From Rhodocollybia butyracea (lineage: Eukaryota; Basidiomycota; Agaricomycetes; Agaricales; Omphalotaceae), in contig JADNRY010000018.1 in assembly GCA_015501585.1 (NCBI GenBank), positions 424,508 to 488,507 of the forward strand: DNA of 64,000 bases, written 5' to 3'. A program made the position numbers and the translations under genes. Every line of letters begins with the position of its first letter. Within the stretch, counting starts at the first letter, position 1. This document shows, one piece after another, positions 11,713 through 23,054 of the stretch. A model generated the notes under the pieces. It searched no databases. It saw only the letters and a program-made list of their open reading frames with translations, and was not told the origin of the DNA.

Positions 11713-14251
11713 ATGTCTGCGCGGCATCGCGATTTGACAGTCTCGGATTTCTCGCTCCCAGCAATAATAATTGGGCTACTCATCGGATGCCTTCTATGCT
11801 GTGCGTTTATCCATCTATTACGGTCATATACTCAAGCTAACTATTTGTCCTAGTCACTAACCTCTATTTCGGACTTCAGACGGGATTCATTAGCATGTAT
11901 GTATTTCGAGCCTTCAAGAGCTTGCGGTCAATGCTCACCACTGAACTTGACAGGATGTCCCTTCAGTCTGCTTTAATTGGATATCTCGTGAGCAGGATGC
12001 TGCCTACGCCACTCAGTCCTCAAGAAATCATCCTGGTCCAAGCCACTGCAACCGCGACCGGAACCATGCCTCTAGCAGCAGGGTTCGTCGGAATTCTACC
12101 TGCGCTTGGCTTGATTAATGAAGAACGAGATGGCTCGCCTCCGATTCATCTATCATGGGTCGCTGGGATTGGTTGGTCATGCGCAGTCGCCTTCTTTGGG
12201 TGAGCTCAGGCCGACATATATGTCTACCGTCGCTAATCTATTCGGCAGTGTTTTTTTATCTCCCCCCATTCGCAAACAAGTGGTCTGTAGAGTAAAAACT
12301 TTCAGGATTGCTCTATCTCAAATTATCGATTCAGATTATCGAGGAAGAACTTGCTTTCCCGTCTGGAACAGCTACAGCACAGTTGATATCCGTGCTTCAT
12401 AACCTTCCGCCTCCCGAAACCAATCTACGTCGTCGCAAAGGATATCAGTCTATTGAAGACGAAGAAGACGGAGAAGTTGCCCGAGAATCTGGCGAAACGA
12501 CACCACGCGAAACGACACCACTTCAAGGGCCAGAAATCACCCCCACCGCGAGCTGGCATGAGCTCTTGTGGAGTTTCGTTGCTTCTGGTTTACTGACGGT
12601 ATGTAGAGTGGATTTTTCGCCAGGGAGCCATTCACTAACTGCTCCAAGCTCTCAGCATACTTCTTCCCGGTCATCTTTGCGATACCCATTTTTGGAAATT
12701 ATCTAGCACGAGAATGGGCATGGTCGTTTACTCCCAGCTTGTCCTATGTAGGTCAAGGTACGTCTCTATCCTCAGCACGATAACCAGAACACTGACCTTG
12801 CACTCTCAAGGCATTATCATGGGATTTCCGACTACCTTGAGTATGAATATGGTTAGTAAGCCCGAACACCCTTTTTTTTCCTTTCTTACGACATTTATCC
12901 GCTTAGGGAATGCTAGTGGGATGGGGAATACTATCACCAATGGCCAAATTTTCTGGTTGGGCACCAGGGCCCGTGGGCGATATGACTTCAGGATCAAGAG
13001 GCTGGATTCTCTGGGTCTCGTTGGCAATTATGTGTGCTGACAGTCTCGTTTCCTTACTGCCTGTTGTTTGGGAATTCCTCGTGGACACGACGCTTAGATT
13101 GAAGCGTGGGTCATCGGCGCAGCTGGAAGGAAAGGATTATGGTGAAACGGAAACTCCGGATCGTCTCGTTCCAGGTAGATGGATCATAATTGGTTGGTCT
13201 GTGAGTGTGGTGGTTGGTATTTTCTTGGTTTGGGTTGTGTTTGGACATGAGGGTATCAAACCAGTAGCGACATTCGCCGGATATATCTTGGGAGGTCTTC
13301 TCAGTGTGCTGGCGTAAGTGTCGTGCTCACTTGATTATCCCTTAATCTGATCGTCCTACAGAGTTCGCGCACTGGGAGAAACCGATATCAACCCTGTGTC
13401 GGGACTGGGGAAGATCTCTCAGCTGTTCTTCGCCTGGATCCAGCCCGGGAATATTGTAGCCAATATCATCGCGGGTGGTGTTGCCGAAGCTGGGGCGCAA
13501 CAGTAGGTCAAGATTTTCTCCGTGTAGTCTATCTTGACAGCTGTCTTAGGGCTGGTGACCTTATGCAAGGTAATGCGTTATCCAGATGTTTCCCCGGTCA
13601 ACCTCAGACTATTCTAATTTAGACCTCAAAACTGGACATTTGTGTGGTGCGAGTCCTCGAGCGCTATTCTACGGACAGCTCATCGGGTCCACTGTGTCAA
13701 TCTTTGTTACTACTACTGCATATTCCCTTTACACCCGAGTATACCCCATTCCTGGGCCTTCTTTTCCAGCCCCTACAGCTTACGTTTGGCTGAGTTTTGC
13801 GCGTCTACTGCGTAAGGATGAATTTGAATTCATTTTTTGTGTTTAACCAACCACCCCTGTAGGCGATGGCCAGTTGCCAGAAAATAGCTCCGCGTTTATG
13901 ATCGTTTTTGCGGCTGTATTTGCTCTTATAGCAGCTGTGAAAGTTTACGCCGTCAAGAAGGCAGTTTGGTGGGGAGTATGGATTCCGTCTGGCGTTGCGT
14001 TCGCGATTGGATTTTTGAATACGCCTTCATTCTCGATAGCCCGGCTTATCGGGGGTATACTCGAATACGTGTTCCGTACAAGGTATGCTAGAAGTGGAGG
14101 TGATATTCGCCTCATAGTAGTTGCCAGTGGATTTGTACTTGGAGAAGGAGTGATATCTGTTGTATCGCTAATTTTGAAGACGTTTGGCGTTGGTGTCGCC
14201 AGTTGTTGGGGATGTGGACAGAGTGGACTGTGCGGAGGTTGTCCTTCATAG
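11713..14251 (+). CDS. OPT family oligopeptide/metal-chelate transporter
   Basis: A polytopic proton-coupled transporter of the oligopeptide transporter superfamily (peptide or metal-siderophore uptake at plasma or vacuolar membrane). About ten introns splice in phase. Family segments in order are FTNLYFGLQTGFISMMSLQS (about 11855-11965), ATATATGTMPLAAGF (12045), IIEEELAFPSGTATAQLI (12335), GIIMGFPTTLSMNMGMLVGW (12810-12925), ALGETDINPVSGLGKISQLF (13365-13425) and VANIIAGGVAEAGAQQAGD (13455-13555). The final hydrophobic exon ends CGGCPS at 14251. A charged loop near 12430-12550 separates the halves. All frames are intact. The start is uncertain: 11713 gives a short cytosolic tail, and an in-frame ATG lies at 11644. 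The substrate cannot be read from sequence. Confidence 0.92.
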
Positions 14252-14468
14252 AGTATCTATCTTCTTAAATCGCTTTTTATAATATAATGGATGTGTCTCT
14301 CATATACATAATCGATTTATGGTACATTAGAAGCTACAGTAGCTCCACATCTCCCCGTAAGAGCAGGGTTTGTATGAAAGAAAACGGCATAAGAGATATG
14401 TGTCCGCGCTTCATCTCCAGGGTTTTGCTAAAAGCGATCAGAAAGGGTTTAACCTGGAAAGTTAAAGC

Positions 14469-15482
14469 TCACTCATGGAACCGTAACGGTGGACAATCCC
14501 GCAGGGCATGGACAAAAACCGCTCGGGTCTCATCAGGTTTGGTTACTGGATATTATCCATGGTGAGAAAGTACATGGAGGAACATGAAGCTTGACAAACT
14601 CATAGGAGGCATAAAAATCGGCGTGTCGTCTAGATGCGATTGGGTTTCTGGTAAGCTTTGCAGGACAACGTTGTGGAAATGCCGGTCTGTTAGGTGTGCA
14701 TGCCTTTGAATAACCCAAGCGAAGATGAACAAAGACGTTGAAAGAGGCGTGAAATGGATGGTCTGAAGTCGTACCTGCTGGCATGAGCCCGTTCCGCCAT
14801 CGTTATTCGAGCTTGGATCGTCTCATCAGTCATGATAAATCGTGCGAATTTCTCAACCTATCCAGTGGACGCGTTAGTTGACGTGCAAAGTCCACAGCAG
14901 CCAGCATGAATACCCACTTTGAACAACCTCGTTCGGACATATGACCTCACAATGAATTTGACCCTCTCTACTTCCATTTGTACGAGCATGATTCGAATAT
15001 GATCCTCTTCCGAAGCTGAAGGCTCTCCGCGCAAAGATTGTACGGCTTCAGACTATGACGCAGCAGTCAGCTTCATAGCATAACGCTGAAAGAAATACAC
15101 ATACTTGCCGCCTAATGTGATCCAGTAGAGATGAAAGTAGTTCCTCCTGCGCAGGCAAGATATCTGGCGCATGTCTCTCGTTCATCCAATGTCTTGTAAG
15201 CTGTGAAAGCGGAGTATCGTTATCTTCTTGCTCATCATAGATCGGAGCAATCGGCACTACACGGGTAGAGGCCGAAGCACTTGCAGAGGCCATGGTGATA
15301 TCTGAGTCGAGAAGGCCATCTTCCTCATCCGAGTCCAATAACGCGCCACCAGGTTTCTTTTGCTGAGCTCTGCCTGATCCGGAAGGTTTTAATTTGCGTG
15401 CAAGAGCGGCAGTATTAGCATTAAATACACCAGCTTCGTATTGTGCTTCCCAATCCATGGCAGATGAGCTTGAACGAGACAT
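14469..15482 (-). CDS. SLD5: GINS complex subunit Sld5
   Basis: Sld5 is one of four GINS subunits and part of the CMG replicative helicase. The minus strand opens with MSRSSSSAMDWEAQYEAG, a Ser/Asp-rich acidic stretch, then LTRHWMNERHAPDILPAQEE and LLSSLLDHIRRQ, the typical helical A-domain. Later exons give ARFIMTDETIQARITMAERA (14784-14870) and TDRHFHNVVLQSLPETQ, then LDDTPIFMPPM. The last exon reads TKPDETRAVFVHALRDC and stops at 14469; this B-domain end (VFV-A-x-x-D) is characteristic. Several introns interrupt the gene. It is divergent to the SARAF-like gene with about 129 bp between starts. Confidence 0.9.
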
Positions 15483-15611
15483 GATGGTGATGAAAGTTAC
15501 AGCAAAAAATACGCGCGCGAGGCTGCCCTAAAGTATCCACGTGGAGATTAGACGCACGTGTAACTTCCACGTTGTAACGGCGCTTGAGTGCAATACTAAT
15601 CTGGATTCTGC
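15483..15611. promoter_or_regulatory. Shared divergent promoter, SLD5 / SARAF-like
   Basis: Only about 129 bp separate the minus-strand SLD5 start from the plus-strand SARAF-like start, so both must draw on this interval. No TATA box was identified. Confidence 0.5.
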
Positions 15612-16735
15612 ATGTCTCGAGTCAAACTAGCCAGTATCAAGTCTCTTACTCTATACAGCGGTGGGTGCCGTGAAAAGAGGCATGACCCCAACTCATAAAA
15701 GCTCCAAGATGCCCTCACCCAAGCTCGAAGAACAAGTCCTCTTTCTCAACTCGTTTGTGTAGGAAAACCTTGCAAAAGGTATCAACCCGAAGTAGTGCAC
15801 TGCAAGAATATTGGCGGAAATGGTGTTGACATTGACTGGAAGGTGCGTCATAATGCACGATGTTCCAAATGACAACCTGAATTGACTTGCTCGATTAGTG
15901 TGAAGCAGATCTACCAGAGGCTTGGCGATTTGGCAAAGTTATCGTCAGTGTTCTCAAATCTACACGTTCCTCGGCTTATGATACTCCTCAGGTCTCCTGT
16001 GAGGGTTGGTCGGGCCCCGGGGATCCATATGTCCTCAAAGGTAGGAATTAATATAGATATATCCATTCCCATTATACGCATTCAATATAGATTCTTGTTC
16101 GCTTGAATACAGACTAGTCGAAATTCCACAGGACCTGAGGAACGATTCAGGCCATTACGATACTACAGGGAAAGAGCGTAGGCATCATTCAAGTTACTTT
16201 GCTTGAGTCTAGCTAATATCGCCTTCAGGAATGGATATGGGCACCATGCTCTTCACTGTATTATGGGTCGCGTTGTTAGTATTTATCTGCTTCAGCTTCC
16301 TCAAGTCCTGTCTTCAAGCTCGCCCAACCGGACCTAATGCTGCCAGTGCTACTCATGGTAATCGACCAGGAGCGCCCCTGGACCCGGAGGATGGTTTCCA
16401 GGGTCTTACGATGATCGTTCAAGCGGAGATGCCCCCCACCTTACTCTAAAAGTGCTCCGCAGAGTGACAACTCTTCTTGGAGGCCTGGATTCTGGACAGG
16501 TGCTGTCACTGGGGCTTTGGCCGATCGGTATCTGTTTCGTAACAATCCCGCAAATGACGCTGGCGATAGAGCACGACGACAATGGGATTGGGAACGGAAT
16601 AGACGACCAACGTCCGCATTCGATAGACGAGGTCGCAGTTCCTGGTTTTCTAATACTGATGATAGAGGGGAAGGGTCGTCCAACCTGGGAAATATGAGAC
16701 AAAGCACCGGGTTTGGAGGCTCTAATGTTCGGTGA
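15612..16735 (+). CDS. SARAF/TMEM66-like ER membrane protein, two frame breaks
   Basis: The SARAF family regulates store-operated calcium entry from the ER membrane in animals; the fungal role is unknown. Small exons join as LQDALTQARRTSPLSQ, CVGKPCKRYQPEVVHCKNIG, GNGVDIDWKCEADLPE and VSCEGWSGPGDPYVLK, then CSLEYRLVEIPQD. These carry the conserved Cys-rich luminal pattern. A membrane helix follows (MLFTVLWVALLVFICFSF, about 16247-16300). The tail is Gly/Pro-rich, WRPGFWTGAVTGALADRYLF then RNNP (16480-16560), ending GGSNVR at 16735. Two one-base losses are implied, in the C4 run at 16375-16378 and the C6 run at 16432-16437. The N-terminus starts with SRVKLASIKSLTLYS and has no visible signal peptide; the first intron there is also awkward (about 41 nt, in-frame stop between). 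A missing 5' exon or a damaged start is possible. Confidence 0.75.
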
Positions 16736-17350
16736 AGATTTGATGGTACGTGAAGATATTTTGCGACCTTGCCTTTGGAGCTCAACATTGCCATCCGATA
16801 GTATACATATGTATGAACTCATTTCATGTAGCGAATTTTTTCCCTGCTGTATTCAAATGGACAATCTCAGTGCATTTTCCTCGGTGCCGCAAATTGAATG
16901 TCAGAACACTACAATGTTGCAGTGTTAAGCTCGTTGTATTGGGATGGCTAATTTTCGGATTGTAGGTCAACTTGGCAATGAATTACTCCACGGATCCGAA
17001 AGGACGGCAATCCATCGGTAAGTGCTCGGTGTCTGGGCACTGAATATCACGAGCCCACATAAACTGTACCACATAGGAAACCTGCACTTTCGAACAGAGG
17101 GGCGACTCGACTCAGATGTACCAAGCGAGAAATAGATAGCTGCAGGTTCTGAAATCACATTTTGGATGTCCGCGTTCTGGCCAACAGCCAGATTCAAAAT
17201 TTCTACGATCGCAGGATTGGACCTCTTTAGTCCCGAATATATTTCGTCTCTTCAGTGCGTATATTGCACTTGAGCAAGCTGGACCTGGTTCAAGTTAGGT
17301 TCTGCATCTTTTTCGGTAAAAGCACGGATGGTCGTCGACAAGCTGGAATA

Positions 17351-17358
17351 TTATAAAA
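17351..17358 (+). promoter_or_regulatory. Candidate TATA box of the cellulase gene
   Basis: TTATAAAA lies about 40 bp before the cellulase ATG at 17397. This is consistent with a strongly regulated secreted enzyme promoter, although the distance to the start codon is short. Confidence 0.35.
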
Positions 17359-17396
17359 GACGTGAAGCGTATTCCAGTTTTCAGAGTTTCCAAACC

Positions 17397-19692
17397 ATGA
17401 AATCGTTGCCTTCTTTCGCATCTTTGGCTATCTCTATCGCTCTTTCCGGCTCTGCTTTGGGCCAGTCACCAATTTGGGGTCAATGTGGAGTATGCCATTT
17501 CATAATTTGTATAAACTTTAAACCTCACTATTGTTTTGAAGGGTATTGGGTGGTGTAAGTTATTGGAGATTATTTGAACCTCCCGTGTACCTGCTACTTT
17601 AACTTTAGCTGGACCCACTACTTGCGCTTCCGGTTCGGTATGTACTTAGTTTGAACGTAAAGTCTACGCTTATGCGTCGATAGGTCTGCACGGATGTTGG
17701 TAACCCATGTATGATTGATATTCTCTCAACGAAAACATTGTTTTGATAACTTGATATAGACTACGAGCAGTGTCTGCCTGGAGTAGCAACCAACACCCCG
17801 CCGCCCTCCAGTCCAACTACAGGATCCTCGAGTCCGACTTCAACAGCTTCAGGTGCAGGGCCGTCTTCTGCAGCTGGGACATGCGCTGGTCCCACATCCA
17901 AGTTTAAGTTCTTTGGTGTAAACGAGTCGGGTGCAGAGGTGAGTACAAATCTCGTTTGCCTCAGTATTGTAGCCTCCTTGACTTAATCGCTTGAAATAGT
18001 TTGGAAACAACGTTATACCTGGAACTCTAGGAACCGGTACATTGTTCCACTGCTATATGCCGAGTGCTTGATTACTCATTTCTTGTGCTTTATCCTTGCT
18101 GCCTCGCTATTTATTTATCTTCCCCCCATTCCATGAACCTTATCCTGCCGTGCATGTACACCATGTGCCCTTGTTCTTTACACGCCTTTTCTCGTTTCTC
18201 CTTGAAATTAAATAGACTACACTTGGCCTGCAGCTTCCTCCCTCAGTGTGATTATATTCCTCGTTTGCTCCTGTCTAAACTGATGAACTTTGCAGTATTT
18301 CGTAGGAAAAGGCTTCAACTTCTTCCGTCTTCCCTTCTTGCTGGAGCGACTTTGCCCTCCGGCTACCGGAATCACTGGTGCCTTCGACACCCACTATTTC
18401 GGCAACCTCTCTGCCGTGAGCTATCCGTTTTGTCATCCACTCACCATTTCTGACCATATTCCAATGCTTAGACGGTATCAGAAATCACAGCATTAGGCGC
18501 TTATGTGGCCATTGAACGTGCGTTTATTGATCTTCATCGTTCAAGTCACCGCTCATGCTTTTCTAGCCCACAATTTCTTGATCTACAATGGAGCCAACCT
18601 TGCCAGCCCTTCTGAGTAAGTTTAGTATTCTGGGTGATTGTTTCCAATATCTGACAGCTTATATTACAGCTTTCAGACGTGTAATTCCATTCAAGCTTCC
18701 TTTGATGACTTCTGACGATCTGTGATTAGTCTGGAAGAACCTTGCGACCCAATTCGTGCGTATATCCATTTCAGCGTCTTCCAACATTTAACTCCAGAAA
18801 ATAGAAAGGCAACTCGCACGTTATCTTTGGTGAGCCACTATCTGCGCTTTTTCTTGAACGAATGTCTGAGCTCCTTAAAGATCTCATGAACGAACCGCAT
18901 GTACCCACAGCAGAGGTCGTCTACGAAATGGTAAATTCCGCTTGCATTTTACTTGTATCGCTTTATCTGACCTTGATCCTGTATAGATGCAAGCTGGTGT
19001 CAATGGAGTGAGAGCAGCCGGCGCTACCTCTCAACTTATCTTGGTTGAAGGCACCTGTAAGTTTAGAGCTTGTGTTTTAAGGTAAAACTTCATTTCCTCT
19101 CTCTCAGCGTATACAGGAGCCTGGAGTAAGTCCATATTCCTTCTCCAGAGTTAACCCGCCTCTAACTAGCATTCTTCCAGCATGGATCACGAGTGGGAAC
19201 GGTGCCGCCTTCGAAAAACTCACTGACCCAAACAACAACGTCGCAATCCGTTCGAAAATTTCTCCGATTTTCTGTACTGTTGACTCATCCTTCATTTTTC
19301 CAGAAATGCACCAGTACCTTGACTCTGATGGTTCCGGAACGAGCGCCACTTGCGTCTCAAACTCAATCGGTGCTTCTCGTTTGGCTGATGCCACTGCTTG
19401 GCTGAAGTCTACTGGCTTCAAGGGTTTCTTGGGTGAGATACAATTTTCTCGGGTAAGAATATCCATTGACGATCCATGTGTGTCAGGTGAAATGGGGGCT
19501 GGCTCCAACACTGCTTGTCTCCAAGCTGTATTTGGTGCAATTTGCTCTATGCAGCAGGCAGGTGGCGTTTGGATTGGGTTCTCTTGGTGGGCTGCAGGTC
19601 CTTGGTGGGGTGACTACATATATTCGATCGAGCCCCCAAGTGGTATAGCTATCTCGAGCGTCCTTCCCCAGGCATTATTGCCCTTCATGTAA
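17397..19692 (+). CDS. Secreted endo-beta-1,4-glucanase, GH5 with N-terminal CBM1
   Basis: The enzyme cleaves internal bonds of cellulose outside the cell. It opens with a signal peptide (MKSLPSFASLAISIALSGSA). A fungal CBM1 follows, spread over tiny exons: SPIWGQCG, GIGWSGPTTCASGS, VCTDVGNPYYEQCLPG, with its cysteines and aromatic cellulose-binding face. A Ser/Thr/Pro linker (17800-17870) leads to the GH5 barrel: FKFFGVNESGAEFGNNVIPG, FNFFRLPFLLERL, HVIFDLMNEPHVPT (acid/base Glu), WITSGNGAAFEKLTDPNNN, MHQYLDSDGSG, GFLGEMGAG (nucleophile Glu) and WIGFSWWAAGPWWGDYIYS. About a dozen introns splice in phase and no frame break was seen. It resembles basidiomycete EG-II type GH5_5 enzymes. Confidence 0.93.
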
Positions 19693-20230
19693 ATATCTGG
19701 TAATATTCTGGCTCTCGTAACACTGTAATGAAAACAAACATGTCGCTAGCTAAAATCTGCAAACGGGTGACTAGAAGCCGATGTCTGGTGCGTATCTTGA
19801 AGGCGAGCAAAACTGCTGCTGCAAGAAGCTGCGAAGACAAGGAAAACTCGATCGATAACCACAACATGGTAGGCGGCAATAAAAAGCTTGTCAATCCCCA
19901 CGAGATACATTCTAATTAGCAACACTCACCAATAGTACAACACCAGCGATGGCAGAAAGAACCGCCAGTGCGCCAAACAACGATTCGTCCTGAAGGCACC
20001 CGGCACTCAATGTATGTGGAGCTGGGTTCCCACCTGAAGCGAATGGCGAGAGACAAGAGGACACAACGAAGGTAGAGCTGGTGAGGATTCTAGCGCGTTC
20101 CTGTACTAAGATGAAGAGGGTGGATTGTGTGGAAGTACTTAGCTGCTATGGCCGAGAAAGATGACGATAACGGTAAGAAGTATGTATGCTATTGCCTTGG
20201 GGCCGACTCCCCGCACTCTGTACGAGCTCA
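19685..20230 (-). CDS. Possible small multi-span membrane protein, 5' end unresolved
   Basis: The minus strand reads hydrophobic AIAYILLTVIVIFLG (about 20160-20200), then LFILVQERARILTSSTFVVS, a Cys-containing luminal stretch with NPAPHTLSAGCLQDESLFGA, and ALAVLSAIAGVVLLL (about 19935-19975). After an intron near 19835-19935 it gives LLAAAVLLAFKIRTRHRLL and ends at 19685. This is the look of short fungal membrane proteins with paired helices and conserved Cys. The first exon join is not solved and no start was settled. Its last codons would overlap the end of the convergent cellulase gene by about 8 bp. It could be a false read. Confidence 0.35.
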
Positions 20231-20381
20231 CTACGCATCAGTAGCGGTGATAGACCCGTGGAATGAAAGAGTAACCAGAGTCCACCTCTATAGAAGCGGG
20301 TTAATAGGCACTACGCCATGTGGCAGTGCACCAGTGTGCGCTTGTTTTTCATTCCCATCTTCTTTCGCTTCATCAGATAGG

Positions 20382-22362
20382 ATGGAACGCAATGAGTTCA
20401 TAGTAAGATACTAAGACTCCAGATTCTTTTTATTTCCTTTATCTGATTGTAATCGCAGATAAAGCGAAGGCGAAAGTATTCAACTATCGACCCTTGTCTT
20501 GGATTTTATCGACTTCCTTCGACACCAGAAGAAACTCGCAGCATTAATCCCGCAGATTATGCTCAGCACTCCAAGATCCCAGCTCAATTTACTTCAAACT
20601 CTGCTTTGCAACTACCTATACCCAACGTAACACAACAAGAATATCCCCTAATCCAGAATCAGCCTCAGAATTACACACTTACCGAGCCGATCACGAACGA
20701 TTCCGAGTCGGTGAGGAGGCTCAGGACGTATGCAAAACATCAACGAAAGCGATCCAAGAGCCCTACGGTGGTAGATTCAGAAGAAGAACGCTCGCCCTCA
20801 CAGCTTCCGCCCAAGAAAAAAAGGAAACCAAATCCTCTGCGCATACAATCTCCTAAATCTGCAGAAAAAATTCCCGCTCGACCTCGAAATGGCCGTAAAC
20901 GGCGGCGGCCTCTGGCAGAACGTCTTCTTCACGCTGCGGTGGTGTCTGGTGTAGATCCCGTCGAAACTCTAATCGAACCAGATCCAGACGGTCCAGCTCC
21001 GACGCGAAGACCACTTCAGTTCCAAGTTTTAGATTCCCTTGAACACACTTCTTCGCCTGGAACGAAACGCCATTCTTCATGGAGTCTCGTTGATCCTCAT
21101 AGATCATCGTCTATCGACACAGCTTCGTTTATCTCGGCTGCTCAAGAAAAGGAAACATTGCCTCCTAGGACTCAACCACTTACGAAATGGCCTTCCATCG
21201 TTTCCTCGCATCTTCCGGGTAAAACACGCGTATCTGGTTCTAATAAGACAGCAGTACGCTCTCGAAAGAAGCTAAATCCTAATGTGCAACATTCACGACA
21301 TCCGCTGAAGCTAGTACCTATCCAGAAATCTGAGTTGCTATCTCAGACAACTAGTACGCTTCGTGTGCCCAGGCAAGCTTCACATACTTTTCTGTGGTTC
21401 CCCTCGTTGATCTGTCTTGAAGTTTTCCCAAAATCCATCATCCAACGGACTTGACATCCAACCCCCAAACTACCACCAGAGTCAATGTAAAGACTCTCAC
21501 TTTCGTCCCATTTCCTACCTCTAGCCAATCAGTGTATACGCCTTCGAGGAAGGTATTGGTCAAACGCAGCTCCTCGGACCCTCCATACTCACCTAAACGT
21601 GCTTTTGTCAATTCTGATATCGATATCAACAGTGCTTCTGTCTCTTGCACTTCTCCTGCGAATCAAGTTTCCTTGCCCGTAACGTCTTCCGGACCATTGC
21701 TCAATCTCGAGGTCATGAAGCCGATGCCTTCTGACGCTCTATCTACATGCCCAGCCATAACTCCTGCTCCGACCCCAACTTTGACAATCAATGCTCTTGC
21801 AGACGTCATATCGTCCGGTTCCTTTGATCCAATTTCATCTCCACGCCGCAACGCCATTCTGTCTACAGTTCAGAATGACAGATCCTCAGATAACACTATA
21901 CCACAACAATCGCATTTCAGTAATAGCTCATCAAAAAAACCTGCAAAACCCCTTTCATCGTTCTTCGATGAATTCATGGAAACTGTCCGCGCTGCTACAG
22001 CAAGCGAGCGTCAGCAGACAGATAGTGTCTCTACTCGGAAGGTGGGAGCTCGGCCTGTGAGCTCTCGCAGGGTACAACAGAGGATATCCATTTCTACATC
22101 GCGTTATAACGTCCCTGTCATCCAAACTCAGCATTTCGATCCCGGCGCTGACTATGTCTTCGACGAATGGTCTTTCCGTGATGCTCCAAGGGAGAAAAAG
22201 ACACCCGAGAAACTCGAGCCATCGATAGCTGACAACGGTGACATCCTAGATTTCGGTGCAGCGCAGCACTCTCCGTATCATGTTACACTAGGACCTGCGC
22301 CTCCGTCGAGAGGAGGTACTTTGCGAACTGCCATGGCAGGCTTGCGGGCGTTTTACGGGTGA
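20382..22362 (+). CDS. Unrecognised Ser/Pro-rich, basic, probably nuclear protein
   Basis: The ATG at 20382 gives MERNEFI, which an intron (GTAAGA...CGCAG, ending near 20458) joins to IKRRRKYSTIDPCLGFYRLP. About 640 residues follow, rich in Ser, Pro, Lys and Arg, with basic clusters PPKKKRKPNPLR (about 20810) and NGRKRRRPLAERLL (about 20890) that look like nuclear localisation signals. The middle and end are disordered, with one possible helix (PLSSFFDEFMETVRAATASE) near 21950. The C-terminus is RTAMAGLRAFYG. The frame changes near 21394-21479, through either an 86-nt intron with a weak GTGGTT donor or one missing base in the CCC run at 21427-21429. No domain family was recognised and no function is proposed. 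Confidence 0.65.
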
Positions 22363-22397
22363 AATCTTCGAGATTATACTACATATGCCATTGTAAC

Positions 22398-22964
22398 CTA
22401 TACTTTAAGCAATGTTGAAAGCTTCCCGCTCTTATATGCAGCCTGAGTGTCGTCGTTTCCTGAGAGATTTGTGAGTACGTGGAAAGTTACCCAGTAAAAG
22501 ACTCAAACCTCCAATGTGCTGGGAATCTGTATATCCAAGAGATATAAGTAATACGGCCATATGAAACAGGGATACTTGCTAATAAAGACATTAGGGACAG
22601 TGCTCTGCCCTGTTTTCTGCGCCAGATATGACTGGATAGCAGATCCCTCCTCTAATAAGTCAAGCCTAAATAGAAATGCAATTGTTAATTTTTGGAAGTT
22701 GACATCGAAAACGTTCCGCACTCGATAACTTTCACTGGTGTATCCGGAAACTTGGTAGAAAATAGCGATTTCGTTGAACTGCAGAAAGGACAGGTCGTCT
22801 TGGAAAAGACAGCAACCGGGTTCTCGGAGATAGTGGACTACCGAATTATAAATAATTTTCAGGTAGATCAAGCCAAAACACACCTCGACGAGCTGGATGG
22901 AAGAAGCAGTAGGTGCAGATGTTGAAAACAGACGGTAAACGGGAGAAAAGATACGAGAAAGCAT
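22398..22964 (-). CDS. Dithiol glutaredoxin, probably mitochondrial
   Basis: It reduces protein disulfides and glutathione adducts using glutathione. The N-terminus MLSRIFSPVYRLFSTSAP is basic, Ser-rich and free of acids, like a mitochondrial presequence. After an intron the core reads STISENPVAVFSKTTCPFCS, with the CPFC active site, then TKSLFSTKFPDTPVKVIE. A further exon gives LDLLEEGSAIQSYLAQKTGQ and STVPNVFI (the cis-Pro TVP glutathione site). The end is HIGGNDDTQAAYKSGKLSTL, stop at 22398. The intron at 22527-22579 seems to use a GC donor (GCAAGT), because only that gives NSQHIGG in frame. The gene is divergent to BUD13, with 90 bp between starts. Confidence 0.88.
22527..22579 (-). other. 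Apparent GC-AG intron in the glutaredoxin gene
   Basis: On the minus strand the exon ends ...TTTATTA and is followed by GCAAGT; the acceptor is ATATACAG. The alternative GT donor 4 nt further into the intron (GTATCC) does not give an in-phase HIGG motif with either nearby acceptor. Confidence 0.6.
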
Positions 22965-23054
22965 GGTAGTAGAAGGACGGAACTTGTTAAAAGCCAGGCA
23001 TTTAGGCGCCGGTGATGAATCAGCATCCGAATATATTCTTGTCTTGGTTTTACG
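22965..23054. promoter_or_regulatory. Shared 90-bp divergent promoter, glutaredoxin / BUD13
   Basis: This is the whole interval between the two start codons. It contains CATTTAGGCGCCG (about 22999-23011), which is also present in front of the BUD13 relic at about 31120, so the promoter was copied along with the 5' end of BUD13. Confidence 0.6.

Noticed and set aside
14287..14565. 92-residue plus-strand frame after the OPT gene
   Set aside because: It lies opposite the last exon of SLD5, whose reading TKPDETRAVFVHALRDC is clearly the real one.
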